NCBI GenBank assembly: GCA_964564735.1 | Contig: CAZMCH010000070.1 | Location: 1-22,542 of the forward strand | Source: CAZMCH01 sp964564735 | GTDB taxonomy: Bacteria > Poribacteria > DTPJ01 | Direction of reading: 5' to 3' | Length of the DNA stretch: 22,542 bases | Shown: positions 1-8,374 of the stretch, in pieces | How positions within the stretch are numbered: position 1 is the first letter of the stretch | Layout of the letters: each line of letters starts with the position of its first letter | Notes under the pieces: generated by a model | The model's input: only the letters and a program-made list of their open reading frames with translations | What the model was told of the DNA's origin: nothing | Database searches by the model: none | Made by a program: the position numbers and the translations under genes

Positions 1-398
1 GGGAAGTAGGCAAAGTCCATTTTAAGTTTGAAAGCAATCAGATTCAGGTTGACAAAAACGGTGGTGGTAAGATCGTTTTTGCAGCAGAAGCAGGCAAATG
101 GTATCATATCGTCTATACAACCGATACAAAAGCAAATAAACATAGCTTATATGTAAATGGTGTATTTGCATCGGATGGACCCGGGGGAGTAGATAAAGAA
201 AAGTTTGATGAGCGAAGAATTGGGAGCGAACACGATGGAAGATGGCTGAGAGGAAAAATTGACGAGGTTCGTGTCTATAATCGTGTTTTGACTGAAAATG
301 AAATTAATAAAAATTTTAAGGCAAAATCAAACAAAACTGCGGTTGAAAAATCAGGCAAAGCCTCAACTTGCTGGGGGGTTCTGAAAACAGATATATAA
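1..398 (+). CDS. LamG/concanavalin-like domain protein, C-terminal part
   Basis: The gene enters from the left edge; codons start at positions divisible by 3 and run open from base 3 to the TAA at 396-398 (131 residues seen). The end of a LamG/Laminin_G_3 jelly roll is recognisable: GKWYHIVYT, then SLYVNGVFA, then GKIDEVRVYNRVLTENEI, which is the usual last strand of this fold in bacterial secreted proteins. After the domain comes a short basic tail (about 25 residues) ending in CWGVLKTDI. Such domains bind glycans or act as structural modules of secreted proteins. The rest of the protein, including any catalytic domain or signal peptide, is outside the window. Domain call firm; function of the whole protein unknown. 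Confidence 0.8.
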   Translation, partial: EVGKVHFKFESNQIQVDKNGGGKIVFAAEAGKWYHIVYTTDTKANKHSLYVNGVFASDGPGGVDKEKFDERRIGSEHDGRWLRGKIDEVRVYNRVLTENEINKNFKAKSNKTAVEKSGKASTCWGVLKTDI

Positions 399-401
399 AC
401 A

Positions 402-437
402 TATTGATAGGTTGGGTGTTTGCTCAACCTATCAATA
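402..437. terminator. Hairpin between convergent genes
   Basis: A perfect 13-bp inverted repeat (TATTGATAGGTTG at 402-414 and CAACCTATCAATA at 425-437) with a 10-base loop lies 3 bases after the stop of the LamG gene and before the stop of the convergent gene at 501. There is no clear T tract on either strand, so it may act as a two-way terminator or transcript-end stabiliser rather than a classic intrinsic terminator. Its GGTTGGG core recurs in the hairpin at 4764-4790. Confidence 0.6.
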
Positions 438-500
438 ATAATCTATGCGAATGAATATTAGCCTTTTATACTGCTAATATGTTTGATTTTTAGTATAGTT

Positions 501-1049
501 TTATTCATCAAAAAATAGCGGAAGATGTCCTAATGCCATAACATCGCTTCTTTTGTCGCCTTCGGTTAGAATAGCAATTTTGGCAATTATATTTCCATTG
601 ATCTTAGAAACAAGGTCTTCCATCGCTATTAATGTGCTTCCTGTGCTTATCACATCATCAACTACAACAATTTTCTTTCCCTCAATTTTTGGTAATTCTC
701 GCCTATCAAGCCAATATTGTTGTGGCTTGCCTGTTGTGATAGATTTTACATCTGCGGATATTGGATCAAGCATCCACTGCTTTTTATCTTTACGAGGCAC
801 AACATAAGGAATACCTGTTATCGCTGATATTTCATAAGCCAATGTAATAGCTTTTCCCTCTGGATGTAAAATAACTTCTGCGTCATCAGGAATCATCTTA
901 CTTAATGCAGGTGCAACAGCCTTTACTATCTCAACATCACCAAGTATATTAAACAGTGCAACTCTTAATTTTGGTGCAACACGAGCAAGAGGAAGCTCAC
1001 GTTTTACACCACAAAGCTCTATCGTATAAAAATCCTCTTTTATTTCCAT
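501..1049 (-). CDS. Adenine phosphoribosyltransferase-like PRTase
   Basis: A 182-residue type I phosphoribosyltransferase of the Apt/COG0503 kind. The PRPP-binding loop is intact at about residues 125-138 (IVVVDDVISTGSTLI), preceded by the hood/substrate region with HPEGKAITLAYEI and VKSITTGKPQ. Members transfer the ribose-phosphate of PRPP to a purine base in the cytoplasm (salvage), although some relatives use other bases. The start is supported by GGAG eight bases upstream of ATG (GGAGAAATTCCTATG). It lies 64 bases downstream of the lipoprotein gene on the same strand and could be co-transcribed. The family is clear; the base specificity is not, so no gene symbol is given. Confidence 0.85.
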   Translation of the reverse strand: MEIKEDFYTIELCGVKRELPLARVAPKLRVALFNILGDVEIVKAVAPALSKMIPDDAEVILHPEGKAITLAYEISAITGIPYVVPRKDKKQWMLDPISADVKSITTGKPQQYWLDRRELPKIEGKKIVVVDDVISTGSTLIAMEDLVSKINGNIIAKIAILTEGDKRSDVMALGHLPLFFDE

Positions 1050-1113
1050 AGGAATTTCTCCTTAACAAAAAATAGGACTATAAACTAAAAAACACTATTG
1101 TCTTATAGCCCCG

Positions 1114-2139
1114 TTATTCCGAATCCATTGCACAACGGAATCCCGTATCAATAGTTGCTTCATAAGGGTCTGCATGCCTGCGCGCCGCTACTCTCAAACC
1201 AAAATCTTTATTGTTTCTATATTCTTCATTCCACGCACCACCACGTATGACATAAGTTTTGCCTGATTTTGGACCTTTTGGATTCTCTGCTGGAGAAACA
1301 CTATAGTAATTGGCGTCATAAAAATCTGCACACCATTCTTGTGGGTTGCCAGCAACTTCATATAGACCATACCCATTTGGGGTAGTGCTGCCTACCACCG
1401 CAGTAAATTCCCAAAAATCTTTACCATCTACACCATAATAATTAGCATCATCTCTAGTTATTTTGTCTCCCCATGGATAGAACTTTCCGATCAATCCACC
1501 ACGAGCTGCTTTTTCCCATTCTGCTTCTGTTGGAAGGCGTTTTCCTGCCCATTTGCAGTATTCAACCGCATCATACCACGTTACTGAAACAACAGGTTGA
1601 TTAGGTGCATTTAGCGTATTATTAGTCCAATGGGCTGGTTTTTTATAGCCTGTTTCATCTACAAATTTCTGATATTGTGCGTTAGTTACCTCGTATATAT
1701 CTATATAAAATGGTTTTAGTGATACTTTATGGACTGGTTTCTCATCCTCCAAACCTTCGTTACAACCCATATCAAATTCACCTGCTGGAATTAAAACCAT
1801 TAGCGAACTATCTTTGCCCTTAGGAAATATTAATTTATCGACCTCCGCTTTTGCTTGTGCATAATAGCTACTCTTTGGAAATTTCTTCATGAAAATCAAA
1901 AAAGCTCCAGTATTATTTGCAGACAAAACATCATCCCATTCCATTTTTTCAATAATGGTATTTGCTTTTTCCGCAAACTTCCCCTTTGGATATTCTCTTA
2001 GATAATTCTGATAAGCCTTTATAGTATTTTCTTTTTGCGCTTTTTTCCAGCTATTTCTCTCTGCACAGCCCGATACGAACGCAACCAATAAAAGCATAAC
2101 TAAACAGCCAAGAAATAATTTCTTAATCTTTAATTTCAT
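1114..2139 (-). CDS. SUMF1-domain lipoprotein (FGE-like, catalytic cysteines absent)
   Basis: 341 residues. The N-terminus is a lipoprotein signal: basic MKLKIKK, a hydrophobic stretch, then lipobox VSGC with the acylated Cys at about residue 25. Residues 30-105 are two helical, TPR-like segments (AYQNYLREYPKGKFAEKA, then FLIFMKKFPKSSYYAQAKAE). Residues about 110-341 form an FGE-sulfatase/SUMF1 domain: LIPAGEFDMG, FYIDIYEVTNAQYQKFV, KRLPTEAEWEKAARGG, VIRGGAWNEEYRNN and a terminal GFRCAMD. True formylglycine-generating enzymes carry a redox Cys pair in the segment after RGGxW; here that segment is AWNEEYRNNKDFGLRVAARR with no Cys, so sulfatase activation is unlikely and a binding or structural role is more probable. 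A strong GGGAGG precedes the ATG. No sulfatase gene is in the window. Confidence 0.88.
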   Translation of the reverse strand: MKLKIKKLFLGCLVMLLLVAFVSGCAERNSWKKAQKENTIKAYQNYLREYPKGKFAEKANTIIEKMEWDDVLSANNTGAFLIFMKKFPKSSYYAQAKAEVDKLIFPKGKDSSLMVLIPAGEFDMGCNEGLEDEKPVHKVSLKPFYIDIYEVTNAQYQKFVDETGYKKPAHWTNNTLNAPNQPVVSVTWYDAVEYCKWAGKRLPTEAEWEKAARGGLIGKFYPWGDKITRDDANYYGVDGKDFWEFTAVVGSTTPNGYGLYEVAGNPQEWCADFYDANYYSVSPAENPKGPKSGKTYVIRGGAWNEEYRNNKDFGLRVAARRHADPYEATIDTGFRCAMDSE

Positions 2140-2230
2140 TGCATTCCTCCCGTTTTAGTAGCAAAAAAATAAACAGAACAATATCAATAATGTCCTATTT
2201 TTTAACTAAGAAACAAATAAAAAAGATTTT

Positions 2231-4585
2231 TTAAGAACTATCAATATTAATATCCTCCGTTGTTTTCTTTAATTCTCTGGCGTGTGAATAAAACTCCTCT
2301 AATGACATCCTCTTTAAAAATACAAACCCCCTTGTTGCACGAATCAAAGGACTTGGATGCTCATTAAAGAACCTTCTACCCAAGCAAGTTTTAAGCATCT
2401 GATATTGTTGCACTTGAATTTGTTGTGCCAATACCGAAAAAGGACCATCACATTCATAACTAGGGAATGAAGCATCTTTTTGAGACGAATAGGCATTAAT
2501 AAATGCACTTTGCAGGACAGAAAACATATTCAACGATACGGGAACATATATATTGGCTTCTGATGGATGAAAACGATACCAAACATTGCGATAGCCAAGT
2601 ATCTCAATATCAGAACATCCTGTTTGTGTTTCGTATTGTCTTAATGCCTCTGCTATTGCCTGCAAAACTTTATAATGTGTATCAGGTCCGCTTGCTTCTG
2701 GATCGAATGCTACTGTGACTACATCAGGTTTAGTATTTACCAACAGATCGAGTATCGGTGGAACATCACGACTCATCTTTGGTTCTTCGGTGAATATATC
2801 ACCTTTGTAAAATCCTAGCCGCAAATGCTTTATAGAACTTGTATCAAATCCCAGATAGCCCCACAAGCAATCTTCTTCCCATTCACGTATCATACCCTTA
2901 AATTGCTGTATATATGTCAAGTCTTTTCTGCCGGGATATTGGGTCTCAAAATAGTTTATCATTTCATCAATGCGATTTTCAAGATATTCGAAGCTTTCTT
3001 CGTCAAAAATCTGAATAAGATTGCGTAACATGCGCCTTGCTTCGCCTTCATCCTTCATAATTTGGCTATCACCAGCCAAACCATCAAGATATTGCCATAC
3101 ATCACGATTTCTGCCATTAATGTTATTTGGATTAAAATAATCTTCATTAATTAGCGTCTCAAAATCTCCCTTTTTGAGAAAGTATTTAATCTTTTGGACA
3201 AGCGATAAAGCATATTGATTTGTTACAGAATTAAACCCTGACGTCATGCAGGCAAATACATGATTATTGCTTGAATCACGAATATGCCTAACCGCATGTG
3301 GAAGATAACCAAGCATTATATCATCATGATGCGGCGCTGTATGCAAAAAAGTCGTATTTTTATTTCCAATACTACCTTTTGTCAATTTATCCAAAAGTTT
3401 TTTTTCAACCATATTATTGATCTCTGTTATGCTTAAATTAACTTTGCTCAATAGCGCAGAAGCGAAATTGTCGCTCTTATAATCTTCATCAATAAGGTCA
3501 GATATACGCTTTTTGCAATTTAGTGCAAGATCAATAACAATTTTTTCTATATTTTCGTCAGGTATTTCTTCTAGTTTTATAAAATTTCTATATTGTCTTT
3601 CAACTAAATATTTAGCAGAACCTTTTGTTAAATACATTCTAGCATTAGGTAATTTGTGAAGAGCAGTTGCAGGATAACGAACATGATAATTACTTTGAAT
3701 TGCATCTGCAACAACCTGGGCCTTTGCTTCACCTGCGGCAATTATTATCGCAACACAGCTAGGATTATATGTGATTGTTGATAATCCTATAGTAATAACC
3801 AACCTTTTTCTGGAAACCTCAATTCCTCCAAGATCACTTGCTGCTGATGCTTGTGTCTCATAATTCACTTGTGTTAGACGTGTTGTTGAATTATGATCAG
3901 AACCCATCACATTAAAAGCTATATGTCCATCGGGTCCAATACCACCTAAAAAGAATCCTATACCTCCGAGTTCTCTAATTTTGTTTTCATATTCATAACA
4001 CCATTGATCAACATTTTCTATAACTGATTTTTGTAATCGTTCATGATCATTTATTGCTTGTCGATAGCGAAGCCCTAGATCTACTTCGTAATTTTGCCAG
4101 ATATCTTCCATATTTAATCCATTTGGAATACCTATTTTCTCACAATCTATTAACAATGCCTTATCTCGATCTAGTCCAAAATCCTTTATATAAAATTTGT
4201 TGACATAGTAATAAAAACTGTTATGTTGCGTTGATGGGATCGGATAAAATTCATCTATCTGGACAAAATGCAAACTTTTCATATCGGGCTTGATATTAGG
4301 ATCAAGACCATTTTCATCAAGTTCTCTTTGCACTTCTGAAGCGTTCCATTCATTTAGATAATGCGTAACCCATTTAATAAAATATTCAGGCGTTTTTCCT
4401 GTTGGTAGAGATATAACTCCCCCGGGATTGTTCTGCACCCATTCAAGAAATCTCAACGCGGTTAGTTTTCCTAATGTTGGAAAATTGTCAACAATAATAA
4501 CACCCATTTTTTCTGAAGGTGGATAAATTAAGCTTTGTCCGTTTTTTTCTAAAATGATTTTCTCCACCTTTGATTCAAAACACAT
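2231..4585 (-). CDS. nagB: NagB/PIG-L fusion: glucosamine-6-phosphate deaminase-like + LmbE-like deacetylase
   Basis: 784 residues, about three times a normal NagB. Residues about 1-340 are NagB/SugarP_isomerase: VISLPTGKTPEYFI, then FVQIDEFYP (Asp of the proton shuttle) near residue 109, then GGIGPDGHIAFN near 218 (the Asp and His pair that opens the ring and binds substrate). The Glu that follows FN in E. coli NagB (Glu148) is Val here. Residues about 410-780 are PIG-L/LmbE: HTAPHHDDIMLGYLPH near 417 is the metal-binding start, and DPEASGPDTHYKVL holds the later His. This order fits a protein that removes the acetyl group from an N-acetylated amino-sugar phosphate and then converts the product to fructose-6-phosphate plus ammonia, but the exact substrates are inference. 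NagB-PIG-L fusions are known in other phyla. Upstream SD is weak (AAGAAG, 10 bases from ATG). Confidence 0.85.
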   Translation of the reverse strand: MCFESKVEKIILEKNGQSLIYPPSEKMGVIIVDNFPTLGKLTALRFLEWVQNNPGGVISLPTGKTPEYFIKWVTHYLNEWNASEVQRELDENGLDPNIKPDMKSLHFVQIDEFYPIPSTQHNSFYYYVNKFYIKDFGLDRDKALLIDCEKIGIPNGLNMEDIWQNYEVDLGLRYRQAINDHERLQKSVIENVDQWCYEYENKIRELGGIGFFLGGIGPDGHIAFNVMGSDHNSTTRLTQVNYETQASAASDLGGIEVSRKRLVITIGLSTITYNPSCVAIIIAAGEAKAQVVADAIQSNYHVRYPATALHKLPNARMYLTKGSAKYLVERQYRNFIKLEEIPDENIEKIVIDLALNCKKRISDLIDEDYKSDNFASALLSKVNLSITEINNMVEKKLLDKLTKGSIGNKNTTFLHTAPHHDDIMLGYLPHAVRHIRDSSNNHVFACMTSGFNSVTNQYALSLVQKIKYFLKKGDFETLINEDYFNPNNINGRNRDVWQYLDGLAGDSQIMKDEGEARRMLRNLIQIFDEESFEYLENRIDEMINYFETQYPGRKDLTYIQQFKGMIREWEEDCLWGYLGFDTSSIKHLRLGFYKGDIFTEEPKMSRDVPPILDLLVNTKPDVVTVAFDPEASGPDTHYKVLQAIAEALRQYETQTGCSDIEILGYRNVWYRFHPSEANIYVPVSLNMFSVLQSAFINAYSSQKDASFPSYECDGPFSVLAQQIQVQQYQMLKTCLGRRFFNEHPSPLIRATRGFVFLKRMSLEEFYSHARELKKTTEDINIDSS

Positions 4586-4665
4586 AACTTGTCTTCTTTC
4601 ATTAGTTTTTTACTATTTTTTACCTTTATTTCCTTGTTTATATCTCCGAACATAATTTTTATATT

Positions 4666-4674
4666 ATTATATCA
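4666..4674 (-). promoter_or_regulatory. Extended -10 promoter candidate for the NagB/PIG-L gene
   Basis: Reading leftward the sequence is TGATATAAT, a perfect -10 hexamer (4666-4671) with the TGN extension (4672-4674), about 80 bases before the ATG at 4585. No good -35 is present, as is usual for extended -10 promoters. Confidence 0.45.
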
Positions 4675-4703
4675 AAACCAATGAATTATCATGACAGACT
4701 AAT

Positions 4704-4737
4704 CCTTGTCATTCCAGCAAAATTGTGATCCAGAAAT
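4704..4737. repeat. Degenerate dispersed-repeat remnant
   Basis: CCTTGTCATTCC at 4704-4715 and GATCCAGAAAT at 4727-4737 resemble the two ends of the widespread palindromic intergenic repeat GTCATTCCCGCG...GGAATCCAG, with the central G+C-rich palindrome lost. This is recalled similarity only. Confidence 0.3.
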
Positions 4738-4763
4738 AATACAAAATTTTACCTTGTGTGAAT

Positions 4764-4790
4764 AGTAGGTTGGATTTTACCCAACCCACT
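4764..4790 (-). terminator. Hairpin downstream of the oxidoreductase gene
   Basis: AGTAGGTTGG (4764-4773) pairs with CCAACCCACT (4781-4790) with one A/C mismatch and a 7-base loop, 10 bases past the stop of the oxidoreductase gene at 4801. There is no T tract. The core GGTTGG...CCAACC is shared with the hairpin at 402-437, so both may be copies of one intergenic element used at gene ends. Confidence 0.5.
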
Positions 4791-4800
4791 TGATAGAATA

Positions 4801-5823
4801 TTACTTACAGCAACCCTCAAATTCATAAGGAACAGGTTCTGCCTGATGACTGTATGATGACTTTTCTGCAAGATCCATTACAGCAATAACTCTACGGGCT
4901 TCTTCTGGCTTTACAATTAGCTCTTCGCCTTTAAGAAGATGCGCTGATATATTCTGATAATAACTCGGTCCCGGTCTACCATGAAATTTTACGATCTGAT
5001 CTTCTGGAAAGCCTTTTTCTACTGATAATACCCTGAATCCATCACCTTCAGCGACTATTGCGCCTTTTTCACCTAATATACGCCATCGTGGCTTGCCGAT
5101 TTTAGCGATCTGAGACATCTGAACATTTGCAACACACCCATCAGCAAAACGGATTATCGCTTCAACATGATCTTCATTTGTAGCGTCTTTCCAAACACGA
5201 TTTGGATGAAAATATCCAGTAACGTTTATCATTTTTTCAGTAACTATATTTAATAGCCAATCAAGATAATGCGCACCCCAATCATAGAAAGCACCACCAG
5301 ATATTTTCTTGTCAGCACGCCACCATTTGCCAGGATGTCCATACCCTCCGCCCCACATCTCAACATGAAACACCTTGCCAATAATGCCACTATTCACAAG
5401 TTCTTTGAGTGTCCAGAAATCAGCATCCCATCTGCGATTATGGAATACAGTTACCATCAGGTCTTTTTCTCTGGCTATATTGATCATCTCTGTTGCCTCT
5501 GCGATAGTTATACACATTGGCTTTTCGATTATAACATGCTTGCCAGCCTTTAGGCAATCTATGGCAACTGGTGCATGAAGGAAATGCGGAAGAACAACAA
5601 CGCAAAGGTCAACGTCTTTGTCTTTTGCAAGCATTTCCTTATAATCATTATAAGTTTTAACTCCCGGATAATCTGTTTCTGCTGCTTCGGTTCTGGCTTT
5701 ATCAACATCACATATAGCAACACATTCCAATCCCTCGGTTGACTTTAACTGTCCTGCATGATGTTTGCCCATGTTAAAAGCTGCACCATAGCCAATAACC
5801 GCCCCACGAATTTTATCAGGCAT
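4801..5823 (-). CDS. Gfo/Idh/MocA family oxidoreductase
   Basis: 340 residues, normal length for the family. The N-terminal Rossmann fold starts with GAVIGYGAAFNMGKHHAG and CVAICDVD; the family Lys is in HVIIEKPMCIT near residue 98. The C-terminal beta-sheet domain includes GGAFYDWGAHYLDWLL near 180, with the Asp and His positions that contact substrate in relatives. Such enzymes use NAD(P) to oxidise or reduce sugars, inositols or amino-sugar derivatives in the cytoplasm; the substrate cannot be told. A clear AAGGAG lies 7 bases before the ATG. It lies upstream of the NagB/PIG-L gene on the same strand, but a 215-base gap with a hairpin and a promoter candidate argues for separate transcripts. 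Confidence 0.9.
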   Translation of the reverse strand: MPDKIRGAVIGYGAAFNMGKHHAGQLKSTEGLECVAICDVDKARTEAAETDYPGVKTYNDYKEMLAKDKDVDLCVVVLPHFLHAPVAIDCLKAGKHVIIEKPMCITIAEATEMINIAREKDLMVTVFHNRRWDADFWTLKELVNSGIIGKVFHVEMWGGGYGHPGKWWRADKKISGGAFYDWGAHYLDWLLNIVTEKMINVTGYFHPNRVWKDATNEDHVEAIIRFADGCVANVQMSQIAKIGKPRWRILGEKGAIVAEGDGFRVLSVEKGFPEDQIVKFHGRPGPSYYQNISAHLLKGEELIVKPEEARRVIAVMDLAEKSSYSHQAEPVPYEFEGCCK

Positions 5824-5882
5824 TATTTTCTCCTTTTTTTCATTTTATTGTCTTTTTGTGACATATAAAAAACATGATTTTA

Positions 5883-5993
5883 TTAACGTAACTGTTTAAG
5901 AAATCCCCTAGCAGAAACAAGCTTTTCTGCTTGTGGAATATGATTAAAAAGTGGATTTTCTGAACCACCAATACAAGAATACCATTCAAAAAA
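5883..5993 (-). pseudogene. Possible decayed coding fragment
   Basis: In the gap between the two neighbouring genes, one leftward frame is open for 36 codons between a TAG and a TAA, with a protein-like composition (EWYSCIGGSENPLFNHI, then LVSARGFLKQLR) but no start codon or ribosome binding site. It may be the C-terminal scrap of a lost gene. A chance open stretch of this length is also plausible in A+T-rich DNA. A short hairpin (ACAAGC/GCTTGT) lies inside it. Confidence 0.22.
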
Positions 5994-6013
5994 CTAAAAA
6001 CATGATGATTGTG

Positions 6014-8368
6014 TTATTTTCTTACGATCATTTTCTTTGTTGCCAAAAAATTGCCTGCTTTGATAGTATAGAAATAGATTCCACTACTAACCTTTTGCCC
6101 ATTTTCGTCCATACCATCCCAATAGGCTGATTTCGTTTTATCTGTGTAAAAGCCCGCTGTTTTATAGCCTAAATCCAATGTCCTTACCAATTCACCATTT
6201 AGATTATATATTTTAATGTTTACATCGGTAGATTCTGCTAGTTGATATGGTATCCAAGTTTCTGGATTGAACGGATTTGGATAATTCTGATTTAAAGATG
6301 ACTTTGTTATTGCAGGAGCAGATTTTGCTTCCTCAATAAGATCACGAATATCAACAACACCGTCGCAATTTGTATCGTATGGATGTAACTCAATCGCTTT
6401 AATGTCTGTGCCTTGTGGAACAATGCTTATAAAGGTATTATCAGACGTATAAGCGGTTGCATTGCTAAAACTAATGGTTGATTTACCAGCGGATTTGCAC
6501 TTTAAGGTTAATGTTGCCAAATAGCCTGATCCACTCACTCCACCTTTTCTTGTCGCATTACATTCAAAAGTAGCGAATCCAGCTTTGTTGTTAACTACAA
6601 CGTTTTTCCAAAGATCAGAGTCTTTTGCTAGAGATGAAGCAGGACTCCAAGAAATGAAAGACAATTTCTGAAATCCCATTATCTCAAAGAAATTCGGATC
6701 AAATTTAAATATAAAGCTGAATTTATACAAATCAACTACATTTTTTATAACCACTCTTACATCAATTATATCACCAACATAGATAGAACGATTGATTGGC
6801 GCAAAAGCCAATGTTGGAACAGCTTCTCCTGTTGTGAATTCCCACACAAAATCATCATAATATTCACCTTCGGATATTGCATTGTAATTACCATCTAAAC
6901 CTATGTTTTCTGTATCTTTGGATCTACCAGATACCACGAGAAGATATCGAGTATTATAATCAAGTTCCCTATTTGGTGTAAATATCATTGTATTTTCTTC
7001 CCAAGAAAATGAACCTTTGATTATCCCACTTTTCTGTGCAACCATATTAAAAGACCTTTCAACAGAATCTTTGTTCATTGCTTTTGAAAATGATACAGAA
7101 ATTTTTGTTGAAGTAGGAACATTTGTGCTTTTATCTCTGGGAGTAACCATTACTATTCTGGGTGGTTCTGGTGTAACAGTAAGTATATCCATATATTTAG
7201 CCCATTCGCTTGCATTAAGGGAACTATCTATAAATCTGACTCTGAAACTATACTTTCCTAGTTCTGCATCTCTGGGAACTGTAAAATCTGCGTTCCAGCG
7301 CCCAACAGGTGCAAGTCCAGCATATTCAGTGGGCAAAGGAATCCATGAACCACTTGGGCTTTTATATTGAATTTCGCATATCAATTTATCTTCTCTATCT
7401 TGCATATCAAAGCCATCACTACTTATAGTAACTGTCCCAGTTCGAGCAATAGGATCATTGGATATAAAAAAATCTGCTACAAAAGGATCTTCAATAAGTG
7501 GTGCTAACGATGCCTTCATTAAAAACATTCCTATAAGCTCATTTTGTGATACTTCATTCATACCTGTTGTATCTATTGTGATGGTTGCACATGCAGGCAT
7601 AGTGCTTGCGTCGAGTTCTTCAAAAATTACAAAAATTTCAGTTCCTCTTTCATCTTCAATAGAGAGTTGATAAGGCAATAAGGTGTCTTTAAGTATCCAT
7701 ATTTTTATATATTGTCTATAAACAGCAGAACCAACTGTTATTATATGAGCCAATCCCCCTGCTGTTTTATCCATACCTCTATATCTTATAATTGCTTTAA
7801 TATCACTTGGTGATAATTGATCTACATAATCGATACTTTGTCCTCCACCAACGGGTGAACCAACAAAGAATGAACCCAAAGGTATTCCTCCAAAGATATT
7901 GAGCAAAGTGAAAAGTCCACCATTATCGCTTGGAAATATAAGATTAGCAGGAAGAATCTCTGGAAAGTAAGTTTTTGCATATAAATTATCTTGTGGCAAA
8001 ACTGCAAAAGACTCAGCCCCTGACCTCAAAAATTGTATGTCGCCCAAATTGCTTGTTAGGTTTAGTCTAACAATATCAGGTTTGGTCTTGATAATCTCCA
8101 TACGGGCATTGAATATCATATCAGAAAGGTCTATAGGGACTATATTTGGCATTATTACATCAGAAATAATCACCTTTGCTTTTATAGAAATTGCCTGATC
8201 ATAGTCATTGGAAAAACGAGCATTATTGAAAACTTGTGATGCAATAGTCAAAATTTCTAGCGAACTTTGATCTATTGTTATTCCGTAGGTTTCTCTATCC
8301 TGACCAAAAGATAATGCTGGTATAAAAAGCATAACAAAAACGATGATTACAAAAAATTTCTTTCTCAC
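6014..8368 (-). CDS. Large modular secreted protein (LolA-like, Ig-like, cohesin-like, dockerin-like, FlgD-like C-terminus)
   Basis: 784 residues from the GTG start chosen here. VRKKFFVIIVFVMLFIPALSFG is a signal peptide. Residues about 25-260 look like a LolA/DUF2092-type beta domain (IKAKVIISDV, MEIIKTKPDIVRLNL, YIKIWILKDTLLPYQL). About 290-395 is fibronectin-like. About 400-515 is an Ig-like Big_5 module (PPRIVMVTPRDKSTNVPTST, ISVSFSKAMN). About 515-655 is cohesin-like (VGDIIDVRVVIKNVVDLYKF). A single dockerin-type calcium loop follows (DTNCDGVVDIRDLI), then a FlgD-like Ig domain with NYPNPFNPETWIPYQL ending TKKMIVRK, the usual C-terminal module in Poribacteria and a likely surface or secretion signal. 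An ATG five codons upstream is rejected because the GGAGGAG falls inside it, six bases before the GTG. Exported, function unknown. Confidence 0.85.
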   Translation of the reverse strand: MRKKFFVIIVFVMLFIPALSFGQDRETYGITIDQSSLEILTIASQVFNNARFSNDYDQAISIKAKVIISDVIMPNIVPIDLSDMIFNARMEIIKTKPDIVRLNLTSNLGDIQFLRSGAESFAVLPQDNLYAKTYFPEILPANLIFPSDNGGLFTLLNIFGGIPLGSFFVGSPVGGGQSIDYVDQLSPSDIKAIIRYRGMDKTAGGLAHIITVGSAVYRQYIKIWILKDTLLPYQLSIEDERGTEIFVIFEELDASTMPACATITIDTTGMNEVSQNELIGMFLMKASLAPLIEDPFVADFFISNDPIARTGTVTISSDGFDMQDREDKLICEIQYKSPSGSWIPLPTEYAGLAPVGRWNADFTVPRDAELGKYSFRVRFIDSSLNASEWAKYMDILTVTPEPPRIVMVTPRDKSTNVPTSTKISVSFSKAMNKDSVERSFNMVAQKSGIIKGSFSWEENTMIFTPNRELDYNTRYLLVVSGRSKDTENIGLDGNYNAISEGEYYDDFVWEFTTGEAVPTLAFAPINRSIYVGDIIDVRVVIKNVVDLYKFSFIFKFDPNFFEIMGFQKLSFISWSPASSLAKDSDLWKNVVVNNKAGFATFECNATRKGGVSGSGYLATLTLKCKSAGKSTISFSNATAYTSDNTFISIVPQGTDIKAIELHPYDTNCDGVVDIRDLIEEAKSAPAITKSSLNQNYPNPFNPETWIPYQLAESTDVNIKIYNLNGELVRTLDLGYKTAGFYTDKTKSAYWDGMDENGQKVSSGIYFYTIKAGNFLATKKMIVRK

Positions 8369-8374
8369 TCCAAA

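Noticed and set aside
1064..1108. Terminator between the lipoprotein and phosphoribosyltransferase genes
   Set aside because: Only a 4-bp stem was found; not convincing, and the genes may be co-transcribed.
2213..2233. A-rich/T-rich palindrome after the NagB/PIG-L stop as a terminator
   Set aside because: AAAAAA/TTTTTT with almost no loop and no G-C pairs is weak and common in A+T-rich DNA.
7017..7670. Open frames of 70-117 residues on the + strand opposite the secreted protein
   Set aside because: The opposite strand encodes clear Ig-like and fibronectin-like domains; these frames lack ribosome binding sites.
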